From Adineta vaga (taxonomy: Eukaryota > Rotifera), in contig CP075495.1 in assembly GCA_021613535.1 (NCBI GenBank), positions 2,790,001-2,854,000 on the forward strand: DNA of 64,000 nt. The letters are read 5' to 3'. The notes beneath the pieces were generated by a model, which searched no databases, had not been told where the DNA came from, and saw nothing but the letters and a program-made list of their open reading frames with translations. This document shows, one piece after another, positions 63,003 through 64,000 of the stretch. Numbering within the stretch: position 1 is the first letter of the stretch; each line of letters begins with the position of its first letter. The translations under genes and the position numbers were made by a program.

Positions 63003-63419
63003 TTAGATTTGTTCATTTATCGTCGTATTTAATGTATCATTCGTTGTTGTGGCTTGCATCTGTTCCATGAGTAATTGAATTGCTTGTTGTCGAGCATCGA
63101 TATAACGTTGTCGACGAAGTTCTTTATAACGTTCAATACGTTCTTTTTCAAGAACAGGATCAGTTAATGGATTATCCCATCGAAGTGAAGCAAGATTAGC
63201 AGGTGTTAGTTTATTTAAATCAGATGGATTTTCTAAGCAAACTAAGATAGAATAAGAACGCTTTTTTCTTTTGTACAAACCATGAATGATTTGATCATTT
63301 CCATCGAGATTTTTGCCTTTGGATTGTAATTTTCGTTGTCGTCGTTTTTTATTCGTACGTTTCTTTTTTGTTGTCGGTTGTGGCTGAATTATTTCGGTAC
63401 TACTAATATCAATCGGCAT
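63003..63419 (-). CDS. LIAT1-like basic protein (ligand of ATE1 family)
   Basis: The open frame from ATG 63419 to the stop at 63003 gives 138 residues. The N-terminus is highly basic (KKKRTNKKRRQRKLQSKGK), like the Lys-rich region of LIAT1. The C-terminal ASLRWDNPLTDPVLEKERIE then RYKELRRQRY matches the LIAT1 domain pattern (SLRW, then DP-x-E-x-ER, then Y-x(3)-RR-x-RY). LIAT1 binds the arginyltransferase ATE1 in vertebrates. A 48-nt segment (63233-63280) has donor gtttgt and acceptor tttgcttag, carries no stop and keeps frame, so it may be an intron; splicing would give 122 residues joining QIIH to ENPSDLN. A 3' splice site precedes the ATG by 7 nt. The family call is from memory of the motif. 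Confidence 0.65.
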   Translation of the reverse strand: MPIDISSTEIIQPQPTTKKKRTNKKRRQRKLQSKGKNLDGNDQIIHGLYKRKKRSYSILVCLENPSDLNKLTPANLASLRWDNPLTDPVLEKERIERYKELRRQRYIDARQQAIQLLMEQMQATTTNDTLNTTINEQI

Positions 63420-64000
63420 TCTCAATCTAAATAACTAACCATCTATCTAGAAAAAAAGAAGATTTTTAAATCAAGAAAATCTATGAAATTTTATTTCTTT
63501 ATTTTTAAATAACAAAATCAAATTTGATTCTTTTTATTTTTTTCTTTTCTTCGAACATCGTCAATTTATACTATTGGATGAACCTGAAACACGTAGAAAA
63601 ACAACTTTTTATATTAAAAGAAAATATGTTTTATTTTTCAAATAAGAACCTTAGTTTTAACTGACTGGATATATATATATATAGTCTTTGCAATGAATAG
63701 GAAGATAACATTGATTCTTCATGTAGTTAAATATTCCACGAAAAACAAAACATTTCTATTACGTATGTCATTCTCACTTTTTCTTCGAAAAGTTTTTGAA
63801 TAAGGTTATTACATGAAAGAATAAGAAAAAAAAACGAAAAGAGCATCGAACATGCCAAAAGAAGAAGAAGTAAAAAATCAAAGAATAGTCATGTGTACAA
63901 AACAAAAAAAGAAACCAAACGGCGAGTGACACACCGGGACAGAACCAAAATGAAGAAGAAGAAGAAGAAGAAGATAGAATATCCGACCGATCAAGAGAGA
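63420..64000. other. intergenic region to window end
   Basis: Upstream region of the LIAT1-like gene. No gene seen; purine-rich toward the end. Confidence 0.6.
63952..63974. repeat. (GAA)n microsatellite
   Basis: Seven or so GAA units in a purine-rich stretch. Confidence 0.95.

Noticed and set aside
1-64000. CRISPR arrays, tRNA or rRNA genes, bacterial-type operons, viral genes
   Set aside because: No direct-repeat arrays, no convincing tRNA box A/B pairs, no rRNA-like stretches, and all supported genes are intron-bearing animal genes.

Overview
This is nuclear DNA from an invertebrate animal, most likely a bdelloid rotifer (Adineta/Rotaria-like). The assignment rests on general features, not a database match. 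The DNA is very AT-rich, and genes are split by many tiny GT-AG introns, mostly about 45-75 nt and ending in tttag or tatag. Several genes have a 3' splice site directly before the ATG, as expected for spliced-leader trans-splicing or 5'UTR introns. The gene set is metazoan: innexin, Rh ammonium transporter, gustatory-receptor-like 7TM protein, BCL11, ZSWIM8, troponin C. I see no bacterial operon, CRISPR array, tRNA, rRNA or recognisable transposon. Gene models were assembled by hand by joining exons at GT/AG sites with matching reading phase.

Layout. 1-5.6 kb: 3' part of an IGSF9/turtle-like Ig/FN3 membrane protein (+), then an Rh-type ammonium transporter (+). 7.1-10.7 kb: an innexin (+) tail-to-tail with a ten-exon 7TM gustatory-receptor-like gene (-). 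12.0-14.1 kb: a two-TM guanylate cyclase (+). 16.8-17.8 kb: a claudin/PMP22-like four-TM protein (+). 21.7-23.4 kb: a Ser-rich cytoplasmic protein of unknown function (+). 25.5-27.7 kb: a CpG-rich, low-complexity tract upstream of a BCL11-like zinc-finger gene (28.2-31.3 kb, +). 32.3-33.8 kb: an SLC25A39/40-type mitochondrial carrier (+). 34.3-34.7 kb: a degenerate EF-hand protein (-). 35.1-41.7 kb: a full-length ZSWIM8 homologue in 16 exons (+) with one apparent 1-nt frameshift. 42.2-44.4 kb: an AidB/ACDH-11-type acyl-CoA dehydrogenase (+). 45.3-48.4 kb: a divergent pair of EF-hand genes, calmodulin-like (-) and troponin-C-like (+). 49-50 kb: a coiled-coil protein (+). 51-53.6 kb: a TMEM26 homologue (+) with three candidate alternative first exons. 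54.3 and 55.3 kb: two small genes of unknown function (+). 57.4-62.4 kb: an MFSD10-like transporter (-) whose 2.9-kb intron holds a complete LRR membrane-protein gene on the opposite strand. 63.0-63.4 kb: a LIAT1-like gene (-).

The genes do not form one pathway; this is an ordinary gene-dense animal locus. The points most worth a second look are the TMEM26 alternative first exons, the nested LRR gene, the two single-base frameshifts (ZSWIM8 and LRR gene), the reduced zinc-finger layout of BCL11, the loss of cysteines from the SLC25A39/40 sensor loop, and the 7TM chemoreceptor-like gene.
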